A model generated the notes under the pieces. The model ran no database searches, was not told the origin of the DNA, and saw only the letters and a program-made list of their open reading frames with translations. From NCBI RefSeq assembly GCF_900167165.1, contig NZ_FUXM01000013.1, forward strand, positions 1-48,588: a stretch of 48,588 nt of DNA. The letters run 5' to 3'. Position 1 is the stretch's first letter, and each line of letters starts with the position of its first letter. Source of the stretch: Carboxydocella sporoproducens DSM 16521 (GTDB lineage Bacteria > Bacillota > GCA-003054495 > Carboxydocellales > Carboxydocellaceae). Positions 25,682 to 33,906 of the stretch are shown in pieces. Made by a program: the position numbers and the translations under genes.

Positions 25682-26908
25682 CTACAAGGGTACTTTTATA
25701 GTAAAAACGGTTCCGGTTCCCGGCTGGGAAGACAAACTGATCTCCCCGCCCAGATGCTCTACCATATCCCGGACCTGGGTCAGCCCTATCCCGGTGGAAG
25801 GCCGCCCTTCCGGGGTAAATTTGGTGGTAAAACCGGGTTCAAACACCAGCTCCTGGTCCCGGGGGGCAATCCCCGGGCCATTATCGGCTACCAGCAGCTC
25901 CAGTTTACCCGCTACCAGCCCGGCCCGCAGGATGATCTGTCCTTCCTCCATGGCCTCCACTGCATTTTGCACCAGGTTGTTCAAGATGGAAACCAGCGGA
26001 TAAATACGGTCAGTGACATACTGTCCTTCCGCCTCAGTCTGTATTTCGATCTTCCTGCCCAGAGTTTGGGCGTAGGCCCGGTTGGTGGCTGCCACCAGCT
26101 CCAGAATTTCCTCTACCGTCAGCACCTCAGTTACCGGCTCTTCGGCCAGCAGCTGATTTAAGCCTTCTTCCAGCCGTTTCAGATCTTTTTTGATTTCATG
26201 GACCTCTTTGGCCACATCCAGGGCCATTTTGGCCAGGGGATCAGGAACCGGTTGACGATTTTTCAATTTCTGATAGAGTTCATGGCTGCGCGCCATTACC
26301 GTTTCCACCTGGGCCATGGATTTGCGCAGAAAAAAAGCCTCCATGTGCAGGTTAGACCCCACCAGTAACCGCCTGAGCAGGTGTTCCTCTTCCACTTCCC
26401 TGGTGGTCCGATGCCGTTCCTGCAGCAGGACATCGGCCAGCAAAACCACGGCTAACCCCCGCAGCACGGCTACGACCAGCAAGGCCCACAGTTTTCCGGG
26501 GGTGAGCAGCTCCAGATTGAAACCGGTGCGTACCAGCATCTCCACCAGGTTGGCCCCGCCATCAGCCAGAGCCACCAGTCCCCCCAGTTGCAGGGGCTGT
26601 TCCCGCTTGCTCTCCCAGCCCGCATTATGCAAGAAGAAAACCAGGGTCAGGTAGTAGGCCAGGGCCGGCAAATGCAGCCACAAAGCCTCGCTCCAGCTTA
26701 GCCCGTGATAGCTGGCCAGCCCTATCCGCCAGGCAACAGTGGTCAGGCCCACCACCAAGCCGGTCAGGCGCAATGGCAGCTGGCGCCAGAATATCAGGGC
26801 CAGCAGAAAGAACACACTGCCCAGGCCAAAGCGAAAAGCCGTCCCGAAAGGCTGAATTTTCACTTCCCCCAGCAGGGCCGTACCGATAGCTACCAGTAAA
26901 ACTAGCAT
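25682..26908 (-). CDS. glnK: GlnK (YcbA)-type sensor histidine kinase
   Basis: The 408-residue kinase has about six N-terminal membrane helices (to about residue 185), a phosphoacceptor region with KEVHEIKKDLKRLEEG, and an HATPase domain with NNLVQNAVEAM (N box), VADNGPGI (G1) and STGIGLTQV (G2). The H-E-I-K-K-D box resembles B. subtilis YcbA/GlnK. It is paired with the YcbB-type regulator downstream. GGAGGACTACA precedes the ATG. Note that this symbol means the sensor kinase of Bacillus, not the P-II protein. Glutamine sensing is inferred. Confidence 0.88.
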   Translation of the reverse strand: MLVLLVAIGTALLGEVKIQPFGTAFRFGLGSVFFLLALIFWRQLPLRLTGLVVGLTTVAWRIGLASYHGLSWSEALWLHLPALAYYLTLVFFLHNAGWESKREQPLQLGGLVALADGGANLVEMLVRTGFNLELLTPGKLWALLVVAVLRGLAVVLLADVLLQERHRTTREVEEEHLLRRLLVGSNLHMEAFFLRKSMAQVETVMARSHELYQKLKNRQPVPDPLAKMALDVAKEVHEIKKDLKRLEEGLNQLLAEEPVTEVLTVEEILELVAATNRAYAQTLGRKIEIQTEAEGQYVTDRIYPLVSILNNLVQNAVEAMEEGQIILRAGLVAGKLELLVADNGPGIAPRDQELVFEPGFTTKFTPEGRPSTGIGLTQVRDMVEHLGGEISLSSQPGTGTVFTIKVPL

Positions 26909-26930
26909 TGTAGTCCTCCAACTAAAGTTT

Positions 26931-27147
26931 TTATTGCTGTATCTCAGTTTCTTTTAAAATGTTAATTATACTTTTTTTGAAAATAGGGATATTTTTGTTG
27001 ATAATATTCCATACTACAACAAAATTAATAGCTCCATACTTATGTGCGGCAATATTACGTAACACAACTAAATTCATCTAGTGCCTTATAAATGTCTTCT
27101 ATATCCTCAAGAATTACCAGGAGTATTTTCCTGTCTCTTGTTTCCAT
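26931..27147 (-). pseudogene. Degraded HEPN-domain toxin gene
   Basis: Two open segments in different frames follow the MNT gene. The first starts at ATG 27147 inside the end of the MNT gene and encodes METRDRKILLVILEDIEDIY plus KALDEFS before a stop at 27057-27055. The second (27062-26931) encodes LRNIAAHKYG and continues ...VVWNIINKNIP, matching the C-terminal RNxxxH catalytic block of HEPN (DUF86-type) RNase toxins. Together they cover only about 70 of the usual 110-140 residues, so the middle is deleted and the frame is shifted. The toxin should be inactive. The kinase gene begins just downstream. Confidence 0.75.
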
Positions 27148-27442
27148 AAATTTCTATAGCCTCCTTTAAAATATCATCTCTCATAACAGGGTTAATACAT
27201 CTGTATTCTAGAATATCTACATTCTTCTTTAGTGCCCTTTTAACAGCTGCCTCGAATTTTAAGTATTTTTCCAGTTCAAAAGTGTCATCCAATAAAACAA
27301 GCAGATCCACATCGCTACTCATGCTGGCTTCCTTTCTGGCATAAGAGCCAAAAACAGCAGCTCTTTTTAACCCAAACTTCCTGAATATCGGTTCAAGTTT
27401 ATTTTTTATGTCCTCTAAAGAATAAATAGACTCTTTTGACAT
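27107..27442 (-). CDS. MNT-domain nucleotidyltransferase (MntA antitoxin-like)
   Basis: The 111-residue minimal nucleotidyltransferase carries the motif GSYARKEASMSSDVDLLV, that is GS-x10-DxD. MntA proteins neutralise HEPN RNase toxins by AMPylating a tyrosine near the RNxxxH motif. The expected HEPN gene follows but is wrecked, leaving this as an orphan antitoxin. The ATG at 27442 lies just after AAGGACTGGGAG. The gene is AT-rich compared with the flanking glutamine genes, consistent with mobile origin. Confidence 0.87.
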   Translation of the reverse strand: MSKESIYSLEDIKNKLEPIFRKFGLKRAAVFGSYARKEASMSSDVDLLVLLDDTFELEKYLKFEAAVKRALKKNVDILEYRCINPVMRDDILKEAIEIYGNKRQENTPGNS

Positions 27443-27508
27443 ACTCCCAGTCCTTTCGATTTTGTATTACTATCCTCATTTTATCATAAATTTTCTTTAC
27501 CTTGCCAG

Positions 27509-27533
27509 CAAAAAACCGGCCCGAAGGCCGGCA
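27509..27533 (-). terminator. Terminator of amt
   Basis: Minus-strand GCCGGCC, loop TTCG, GGCCGGT, then TTTTTTG. It is a strong GC-rich tetraloop hairpin immediately after the amt stop codon. Confidence 0.92.
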
Positions 27534-27539
27534 CATACT

Positions 27540-28844
27540 CTAATTGGTTTCTACCTTTTCCACCCAGCTTTCCGCCAGAACTGATGGCAATGCTGCTGTA
27601 CTGAAGCTACCGTTGACCAGTTCATTATAGGCCTGGAAGCCGTGCTCGGCTATATCCAGTCCCTCCAGTTCCTCTTCGGCACTTACCCTGATGCCGATTG
27701 TCGCAGCCAGCAGCCGGAACAACAGGTAAGTTGCAGCAAAAGCAAAGACTGAAACGGCCAGTAACCCAATCAACTGCACCTGGAACAAATGCCAGCCACC
27801 GCCATAGAAGAGGCCACCGTCTTTGGCCAGCAAGCCCACCGCCAGGGTGCCAAAACTGCCGCCAACCCCATGGACGGCAATAGCCCCCACTGGATCATCA
27901 ATGCGCAGGCGGTCAAAGAGACCAATAGCTTCCACCACCAGCAAGCCGGCAATCAGGCCCACCGCTACCGCAGCCGCCGGTTCCAGATAGGCGCAACCAG
28001 CGGTTATAGCCACCAGCCCGGCCAGGGCCCCGTTAATAGCCATACTGACATCGGCCTTGCCAAAACGGAACATTGTGTAGAGACAACCCATCGTACCCCC
28101 GGCTGCTGCCGCCAGGTTGGTATTGAGAGCAATCAGGCCGATGTCTTTGTGCAAAGCGGAAAGAGTGCTGCCCGCATTGAAGCCAAACCAGCCAAACCAG
28201 AGGATAAAGCCCCCCAGTGCTGCCAGCGGGATATTATGTCCAGGAATGGCATTGATAGTGCCATCCTTACCATACTTGCCCAGCCGCGGCCCCAGCACCA
28301 TCGCCGCCGCCAGGGACGCCCAGCCGCCAACGGCATGCACCGCAGCGGAACCGGCAAAATCCAGCATGCCCAGGTTATGCAACCAGCCATTGCTATTCCA
28401 GACCCAGCCGGCAGCCAGCGGGTAAATCAAGCCGGTCGCAACCGCACTGAAGATCAAATAAGCACTGAATTTCATCCGTTCTGCCACTGCACCTGATACG
28501 ATAGTGGCCACTGCCACGGCAAAGGCAGCCTGAAAGAGCCAGAAAACAGAGACTGGTATATTAAGGCCCAGAAAGCTGAAATCCCCCTGCAGGAAAAAGC
28601 CGCTCCTACCAAACCAGCCGTTGCTTTGGCCGTACATCAAGCCAAAACCGATTGCCCAGTAGGCCAGCAGGCCCAGGGCGCAATCCATTAATACTTTCAT
28701 GATGATATTCAATGTATTTTTGGAGCGGACAAACCCCGCCTCCAGGGCCGCAAAACCGGCTTCCATAAAGAAAACCAGAGCTGCTGCCAGCAAAACCCAG
28801 ATAGTATCCAGACCCACAGACAGATTTTGCAAATTCAACTCCAT
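27540..28844 (-). CDS. amt: Ammonium transporter Amt
   Basis: The 434-residue Amt/Rh family channel has eleven expected membrane helices. Recognisable segments are EAGFVRSKNTLNIIMKV, DFAGSAAVHAVGGWASL, GWFGFNAGS and AVHGVGGSFGTLAVG, the last two holding the pore histidines and their environment. AGGAGGAGGAGAAAGG precedes the ATG. It lies downstream of the P-II gene, the classical regulator of Amt, with an attenuator-like hairpin between them. The C-terminal tail is longer than average. Confidence 0.96.
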   Translation of the reverse strand: MELNLQNLSVGLDTIWVLLAAALVFFMEAGFAALEAGFVRSKNTLNIIMKVLMDCALGLLAYWAIGFGLMYGQSNGWFGRSGFFLQGDFSFLGLNIPVSVFWLFQAAFAVAVATIVSGAVAERMKFSAYLIFSAVATGLIYPLAAGWVWNSNGWLHNLGMLDFAGSAAVHAVGGWASLAAAMVLGPRLGKYGKDGTINAIPGHNIPLAALGGFILWFGWFGFNAGSTLSALHKDIGLIALNTNLAAAAGGTMGCLYTMFRFGKADVSMAINGALAGLVAITAGCAYLEPAAAVAVGLIAGLLVVEAIGLFDRLRIDDPVGAIAVHGVGGSFGTLAVGLLAKDGGLFYGGGWHLFQVQLIGLLAVSVFAFAATYLLFRLLAATIGIRVSAEEELEGLDIAEHGFQAYNELVNGSFSTAALPSVLAESWVEKVETN

Positions 28845-28868
28845 TGTCCTTTCTCCTCCTCCTCGTGG

Positions 28869-28959
28869 AATAAAAAAACAAACGCCGACAAGACAGTCTA
28901 CCTTGACTGTCCTATCGGCGTCATCGCCTTTTTCAACCGGTACCCCATCGCACCGGGTT
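28869..28959 (-). promoter_or_regulatory. Two-hairpin leader/attenuator upstream of amt
   Basis: Between glnB and amt the minus strand forms two hairpins. The first (28959-28935) has a stem of about seven pairs, GGTGC...GTACC-like. The second pairs ACGCCGA with TCGGCGT (28921-28915, 28888-28882), and inside it GACAGTC with GACTGTC closing the hexaloop AAGGTA. A run TTTGTTTTTTT follows, so the second hairpin can terminate transcription. A six-base loop with A1 and G4 is the pattern bound by ANTAR antiterminators, which regulate nitrogen genes in some Firmicutes. That link is inference; the element may simply terminate glnB. Confidence 0.55.
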
Positions 28960-28967
28960 AAAACTTA

Positions 28968-29309
28968 TTAAGTAAGAGCTGCCTCTCCTTCTTCTCCAGT
29001 TCGAATCCGGATGGCATTTTCCACTGCTGTCACAAATATTTTACCATCACCTACGGCGCCTGTGCAAGCAGAATTTAGTATAACATTCATAATTTCTTCG
29101 ACACAGGCATTGGGTACCACCAGTTCCAGTTTCACTTTGGGTAAAAGGTTGAGGTTGATTTCCGTACCCCGATAAAGCTGAGTCCGCCCTTTTTGCAGTC
29201 CACAGCCTACTACCTGGGAGACAGTCATACCCTTGATCCCGTAGGCTTCTAATGCCTGTTTAACCTCATTCAGTTTCTCCGGCCGAATTACGGCTTCGAT
29301 TTTTTTCAT
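28968..29309 (-). CDS. glnB: P-II nitrogen regulatory protein
   Basis: The 113-residue P-II family protein senses ATP/ADP and 2-oxoglutarate and controls Amt and other nitrogen proteins. Visible features are MKKIEAVIRPEKLNEVKQAL, GLQKGRTQLYRGTEI and TGAVGDGKIFV. The T-loop position that is Tyr51 in the uridylylated proteobacterial proteins is Ile here (RGTEI), so uridylylation is not expected. It starts two bases after the iscU stop, making it a member of the isc transcript, and is followed by amt. Confidence 0.95.
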   Translation of the reverse strand: MKKIEAVIRPEKLNEVKQALEAYGIKGMTVSQVVGCGLQKGRTQLYRGTEINLNLLPKVKLELVVPNACVEEIMNVILNSACTGAVGDGKIFVTAVENAIRIRTGEEGEAALT

Positions 29310-29311
29310 CC

Positions 29312-29689
29312 TTACTCACTGCGTCCCTGCTTTTGCAGATAATCCTTGATCGCTGCGTGCAGAGCATCAGCAGCCAGGTTGGAACAGTGCATTTTCTGGG
29401 GTGGTAGACCTTCCAGAGCTTCAGCCACATCTTTGTTAGTGACCTGCAGGGCTTCCTGAATGGTCTTGCCCTTGACAATCTCAGTGACCATGGAACTGGT
29501 AGCTACTGCTGCCCCGCAGCCGAAGGTCTTGAATTTAATATCTGTAATCACATCATTGTCCACTTTAATGAAAATTTTCATGATATCCCCACAGGAAGGA
29601 TTGCCGACCTGCCCTACCCCATCGGCATCGGGAATTTCCCCCACATTGCGGGGATTGGTGAAATGGTCCATTACTTTCTCAGTGTACAT
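29312..29689 (-). CDS. iscU: Fe-S cluster scaffold IscU/NifU
   Basis: The 125-residue scaffold has the three conserved cysteine motifs NPSCGD, FGCGAAVA and KMHCSNLA, plus the invariant YTEKVMDHFTNPRNVG start. The start at 29689 was chosen because AAAGGAG lies upstream; an in-frame start at 29713 would add eight residues. It overlaps the end of iscS by 11 bases, so translation is coupled. It assembles Fe-S clusters using sulfur from IscS. Confidence 0.95.
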   Translation of the reverse strand: MYTEKVMDHFTNPRNVGEIPDADGVGQVGNPSCGDIMKIFIKVDNDVITDIKFKTFGCGAAVATSSMVTEIVKGKTIQEALQVTNKDVAEALEGLPPQKMHCSNLAADALHAAIKDYLQKQGRSE

Positions 29690-30878
29690 GATGATAACAC
29701 TCCTTTGCTTCAATAGTCACTCCCGGTCCCAGGGGAGACATTTCCCGCAGCCGCTGTACAATTTTCGGCAACTCCTCCAGGACATAATCCACATCCTCTT
29801 CTGTATTGACCTTGCCCAGGGTCAGGCGGAGGGAACCGTGAGCTACTTCATGGCTCAGCCCCATGGCCAGCAAGACATGGGAAGGATCCAGGGAACCGGA
29901 AGTACAGGCTGAACCACTGGAAGCGGCGATACCCTTCATATCCAGCATTAAAAGCAGCGATTCGCCCTCAATGAAGTGGAAACTGAAATTGACATTATGG
30001 GGCAGCCGTTCAGTCGGATGGCCATTGAGCTTGACATAATCCATTTTTTCCATAATGCCTTTGATCAGCTTGTCCCGCAAAGCCTGCAGGCGCGGGCTTT
30101 CTTCTGCCATTTCCGCTACAATTTTTTCCGCTGCCAGGCCAAAGCCGACAATCCCCGGCACATTTTCCGTACCGGCCCGGCGCTTGCGCTCCTGGGCCCC
30201 ACCGTGGGTGATAGGAGTGATGCGGGTACCGCGGCGGATGTAGAGAGCTCCTACTCCTTTCGGCCCATAGATTTTATGGGAGGAAAGGGAGAGCAGATCC
30301 ACCTGCAGCTCATCCACATTCACCGGAATCTTGCCAAAAGACTGCACGGCATCGACATGGAAGAGCACTCCATGCTTTTTGGCCAGCTGGCCAATTTCAG
30401 CAATGGGCTGGATGGTACCCACCTCATTGTTGGCATGCATGATGGTAATGAGGATGGTGTTTTTGGTTATAGCCTTTTCCACATCCTCCACCCGTACCCG
30501 GCCATATTCATCCACAGGCAGGTAAGTGACAGAATAGCCATTTTTCTCCAAATGTTTGCAGGTATCCAGTACAGCGTGGTGTTCCACCGAGGAAGTGATG
30601 ATATGATTGCCCTTCTTGCAGTTAGCCTGGGCTACCCCCAGTATGGCCATATTATCCGCCTCTGTACCGCCACTGGTGAAAATGATTTCCTGGGGATTGG
30701 CACCGATAGCTTTTGCCACCCGCTCCCGGGCCTCTTCCACCGCCTTGCGGGCTTCCCGGCCAAAGGCATGAATGCTGGAGGGGTTACCGAAATCCTCAGT
30801 CATGTACTTGACCATAGCCTGGGCAATCTCCGGATCCACCGGAGTGGTAGCACTGTGGTCCATGTATATGCGCCGCAT
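29679..30878 (-). CDS. iscS: Cysteine desulfurase IscS/NifS
   Basis: The 399-residue PLP enzyme mobilises sulfur from cysteine for Fe-S clusters and tRNA thiolation. Recognisable motifs are MDHSATTPVDPE, TSGGTEADN, EHHAVL, the PLP lysine in SSHKIYGPKG, and the active cysteine loop SSGSACTSGSLDPSHVL. The long loop places it in the IscS/NifS class I group. GGAGATGAAAGCAA precedes the ATG. It lies between iscR and iscU. Confidence 0.96.
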   Translation of the reverse strand: MRRIYMDHSATTPVDPEIAQAMVKYMTEDFGNPSSIHAFGREARKAVEEARERVAKAIGANPQEIIFTSGGTEADNMAILGVAQANCKKGNHIITSSVEHHAVLDTCKHLEKNGYSVTYLPVDEYGRVRVEDVEKAITKNTILITIMHANNEVGTIQPIAEIGQLAKKHGVLFHVDAVQSFGKIPVNVDELQVDLLSLSSHKIYGPKGVGALYIRRGTRITPITHGGAQERKRRAGTENVPGIVGFGLAAEKIVAEMAEESPRLQALRDKLIKGIMEKMDYVKLNGHPTERLPHNVNFSFHFIEGESLLLMLDMKGIAASSGSACTSGSLDPSHVLLAMGLSHEVAHGSLRLTLGKVNTEEDVDYVLEELPKIVQRLREMSPLGPGVTIEAKECYHHVH

Positions 30879-30893
30879 TTGCTTTCATCTCCT

Positions 30894-31346
30894 TTAAATA
30901 TAGTACATATAAAAATCACCTTGCTGTTTCAACTTCTCTGCTTCTTCCAGCATATCGGCCAGAGTGATGGAATCCAGCACCTGGTCGATGGTTTCCTTCA
31001 CCCGCTGCCAGACCAGCCGGGTAATACAGACATCCAGGCGATTGCAGCTTTCCTGCATCTCCTCACCGACACACTCTACCGGAGCCACCGGGCCTTCCAG
31101 CACCCGGATAATGTCCCCGACGGTGATCTCCTTCGGGTCCCGGGCCAGGATATAACCTCCCTGGGCTCCGCGAATGCTTTTGACCAGGCCAGCCTTGCGC
31201 AGGCTGCCCACCAGCTGTTCCAGATAGTGTTCGGAGAGGTTCTGGCGTTCTGCCACGCTTTTTAAAGGAATCGGTCCTTCCCCGTAGTGCTGGGCCAGAT
31301 CGAACATAGCCTGCACCCCATAGTGACCGCGCGTGGACAGCTTCAT
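30894..31346 (-). CDS. iscR: Rrf2-family regulator, IscR-like
   Basis: The 150-residue Rrf2 protein has a winged helix (MKLSTRGHYGVQAMFDLA, LSEHYLEQLVGSLRKAGLV, SIRGAQGGYIL) and three cysteines in the region VECVGEEMQESCNRLDVC that could hold a [2Fe-2S] cluster. This separates it from CymR, which lacks these Cys. It probably represses the isc operon in response to Fe-S status. ATG 31346 was chosen because GAGGTGAGGGG is just upstream. A consensus sigma-A promoter precedes it. Confidence 0.92.
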   Translation of the reverse strand: MKLSTRGHYGVQAMFDLAQHYGEGPIPLKSVAERQNLSEHYLEQLVGSLRKAGLVKSIRGAQGGYILARDPKEITVGDIIRVLEGPVAPVECVGEEMQESCNRLDVCITRLVWQRVKETIDQVLDSITLADMLEEAEKLKQQGDFYMYYI

Positions 31347-31395
31347 GCCCCTCACCTCAATTCCTAGCAAATTCGTCGGTTTTCTTTCTGGTCAT

Positions 31396-31424
31396 ATAAT
31401 AGCATACAGGGGTATATTTGTCAA
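31396..31424 (-). promoter_or_regulatory. Sigma-A promoter of the isc operon
   Basis: Minus-strand TTGACA (31424-31419), 17-base spacer, TATTAT (31401-31396). The leader contains AATTTGCTAGGAATT, an AATT-N7-AATT repeat that might be the IscR operator; that is a guess. Confidence 0.85.
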
Positions 31425-31441
31425 TTTGAAATCCAACTATT

Positions 31442-32722
31442 TTACTCGTCTTTTTTCTCCTGTCGGGGCCAGTACTGCCGACCCCGCAGATCATCGGGCA
31501 GATATTGCTGTTCCACCCTGGCCCCCGGATAATTATGGGGGTACTTGTATCCCTGTCCGTGGCCCAGATCCCGGGCTCCCGCGTAATGGGTATCCCGCAA
31601 ATGGAGGGGAACCGGTCCCCCTTTGCCAGCCCGCACATCAGCCAGAGCCGCATCAATAGCCTTGATAATCCGGTTTTCCTTGGGTGCCAGTGCCACATAG
31701 AGAGCAGCCTGAGCCAGCGGTAGCCTGCCTTCCGGCATACCAATCCGTTCCACCGCCTGGGCAGCAGCTACCGCCACCACCAGGGCCTGGGGATCAGCCA
31801 GTCCCACATCTTCGGCGGCATGGACAATAATCCGGCGGGCTATATACTCCGGCTCTTCCCCCGCCTCCAGCATGCGGGCCAGATAGTGCAGTGTGGCATC
31901 GGGATCGGAACCGCGCATGCTCTTGATAAAAGCCGAAATCACATCATAATGCTGGTCCCCGCTTTTATCATAAAGCAAGGCCGGGCGCTGGATGGATTCC
32001 TCCGCCACCGCCAGGTCTACCAACCGCCTGCCGTCTTCCTGCGGCGGAGTTGTCAGCACCGCCAGCTCCAGGGCATTCAAAGCCGTGCGAGCATCACCGT
32101 TGGCCATCCGGGCTAAATGCCGCAGGGCCTCCTCGGTCACCTCCGGCCGGTAACCGGCCAGGCCCCGCTCCTCATCGTCGAGAGCGCGACGCAGCAGTTC
32201 CAGGATGTGCTGTTCAGTCAAGGGGCGGAATTGAAAAACCCGGGAGCGGGAAAGCAAAGCCTTATTCACTTCAAAGTAGGGATTTTCCGTGGTCGCCCCA
32301 ATCAAAATGATGGTCCCATCCTCTACAAAAGGTAACAGGGCATCTTGCTGGCTTTTATTAAAACGGTGAATCTCATCAATAAACAAAAGAGTCCGCTTTT
32401 GCTCGTACAGCAGGCGTTCTTTTGCCGCTGTTGTGACCTGGCGCAGCTCACTGACACCAGAAGTCACGGCATTGAGCTGAGTGAACACAGCCCGGGTCTG
32501 GTTGGCGATTACTTTGGCCAGGGCCGTTTTTCCCGTGCCCGGCGGACCGTAAAATATCATGGAACTGAGCTGGTCAGCCTCAATGGCCCGGCGTAAAAGC
32601 CGCCCCGGCCCCACAATTTCCTCCTGCCCCACAAACTCCTCCAGGGTACGAGGGCGCATGCGGTCCGCCAGGGGAGCCATTTTCCCCCGTCCCGTCAGAT
32701 TAGCCTGTTCAAACAGATTCAT
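31442..32722 (-). CDS. rarA: Replication-associated recombination protein RarA
   Basis: The 426-residue AAA+ ATPase (MgsA/WRNIP1 family) acts at stalled replication forks. It has Walker A YGPPGTGKTALAKV, Walker B LLFIDEIHRFNKSQQD, sensor GATTENPYFEVN, and the C-terminal tetramerisation region with YDKSGDQHYDVISAFIKSMR and GSDPDATLHYLARM. It begins one base after the threonine aldolase stop. In B. subtilis the homologue yrvN also lies between tcdA and the Rrf2 gene. Confidence 0.96.
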   Translation of the reverse strand: MNLFEQANLTGRGKMAPLADRMRPRTLEEFVGQEEIVGPGRLLRRAIEADQLSSMIFYGPPGTGKTALAKVIANQTRAVFTQLNAVTSGVSELRQVTTAAKERLLYEQKRTLLFIDEIHRFNKSQQDALLPFVEDGTIILIGATTENPYFEVNKALLSRSRVFQFRPLTEQHILELLRRALDDEERGLAGYRPEVTEEALRHLARMANGDARTALNALELAVLTTPPQEDGRRLVDLAVAEESIQRPALLYDKSGDQHYDVISAFIKSMRGSDPDATLHYLARMLEAGEEPEYIARRIIVHAAEDVGLADPQALVVAVAAAQAVERIGMPEGRLPLAQAALYVALAPKENRIIKAIDAALADVRAGKGGPVPLHLRDTHYAGARDLGHGQGYKYPHNYPGARVEQQYLPDDLRGRQYWPRQEKKDE

Positions 32723-32723
32723 A

Positions 32724-33764
32724 CTATCTCCCTTTCCGGCAAATCCTCTCGATTTCCATTAGTGCCTGATCAATATCCAGATCATCGATATCTTTATGGG
32801 TAACAAACCGCACCAGATTGCCGCCAAATGCTGCGGCCAGTACCCCCTGTTCTTTCAATTTGCCCAGGAAAACCGCCGGACTCAAGCCTGTTGCCATAAT
32901 ATCAGCCACTACGATATTAGTTTGTACCCGTTCCAAGTCCACCTTCAGCCCGGGAATGGCAGCCAATCCCTCCGCCAGCTGACGGGCCCGCCGGTGGTCC
33001 TCTGCCAGCCGCTCCACCATGGTCTCCAGGGCCACCATTCCAGCTGCCGCAATTATCCCGGCCTGACGCATACCACCGCCCAGCATTTTCCGCAAACGCC
33101 GGGCGCGGGCAATGAACTGGGCAGACCCGACCAGCATGGAACCGATAGGAGCTGCCAGACCCTTGGAGAGGCAAAACATCACCGAATCCATATCCTTGGT
33201 CAGCACCTTTACCGGCAGTCCAAGGTAGGTGGCAGCATTGAAAATCCTGGCCCCATCCAGATGAATGGGAATTTGATATTCCTTGCCAATCTGGCCAATA
33301 GCCTCCATTTCCTGAAGCCCCATTACTGTTCCCCCCGCCCGGTTATGGGTATTTTCCAGGCAGATCAAGGCCGTGCGTGGAAAATGAATATCACTGAGGC
33401 GAATGGCCTCCCGCACCCTGGCAGCCGGCAACACCCCTTTTTCCCCGCGGATGGTACGGGTCTGGACTCCGGCCAGGGCGCCCAGGCCTCCTACCTCATA
33501 GAAAAAGACATGAGCTTCTGCCTCTACTATAACCTCATCTCCCCGCTGGGTATGGGCCAGCACCGCCAGCTGGTTGCCCATAGTCCCGCTGGGTACCAGC
33601 AGGGCCGCCTCTTTGCCAAACAGCTCGGCCGCTTTTTCCTCCAATCGCCGAACCGTGGGATCTTCCCCGTAAACATCATCCCCCACTTCCGCCCGGGCCA
33701 TGGCTTGCCGCATCTCCTCGGTCGGCTGGGTTACGGTATCACTGCGTAAGTCTATGTACTTCAC
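32724..33764 (-). CDS. ltaE: Low-specificity L-threonine aldolase
   Basis: The 346-residue PLP enzyme cleaves threonine/allo-threonine to glycine and acetaldehyde. Key features are [42 protein letters not shown] and the PLP-lysine region [14 protein letters not shown]. The start is GTG with GGGGGGAAAAAA upstream. It is the first gene of a transcript that continues into rarA. Confidence 0.93.
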   Translation of the reverse strand: MKYIDLRSDTVTQPTEEMRQAMARAEVGDDVYGEDPTVRRLEEKAAELFGKEAALLVPSGTMGNQLAVLAHTQRGDEVIVEAEAHVFFYEVGGLGALAGVQTRTIRGEKGVLPAARVREAIRLSDIHFPRTALICLENTHNRAGGTVMGLQEMEAIGQIGKEYQIPIHLDGARIFNAATYLGLPVKVLTKDMDSVMFCLSKGLAAPIGSMLVGSAQFIARARRLRKMLGGGMRQAGIIAAAGMVALETMVERLAEDHRRARQLAEGLAAIPGLKVDLERVQTNIVVADIMATGLSPAVFLGKLKEQGVLAAAFGGNLVRFVTHKDIDDLDIDQALMEIERICRKGR

Positions 33765-33906
33765 TTTTTTCCCCCCTGTGACAGTTTCTGTTTTTTTCCC
33801 ATTCTACATTCTTCCCCAAAAACCTTCTCTTTCCTCGCCATCTTTCCCCACATATTCCCGGGAGCTAGCTGCATATCAATGAACAAAAGGCAAGGAGGGA
33901 AGGGAT

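Noticed and set aside
29976-31265. Long open frame of 429 codons on the + strand opposite iscS/iscR
   Set aside because: It mirrors two clear conserved genes, has no ribosome binding site, and its translation lacks any domain; open antisense frames are common in GC-rich codon-biased DNA.
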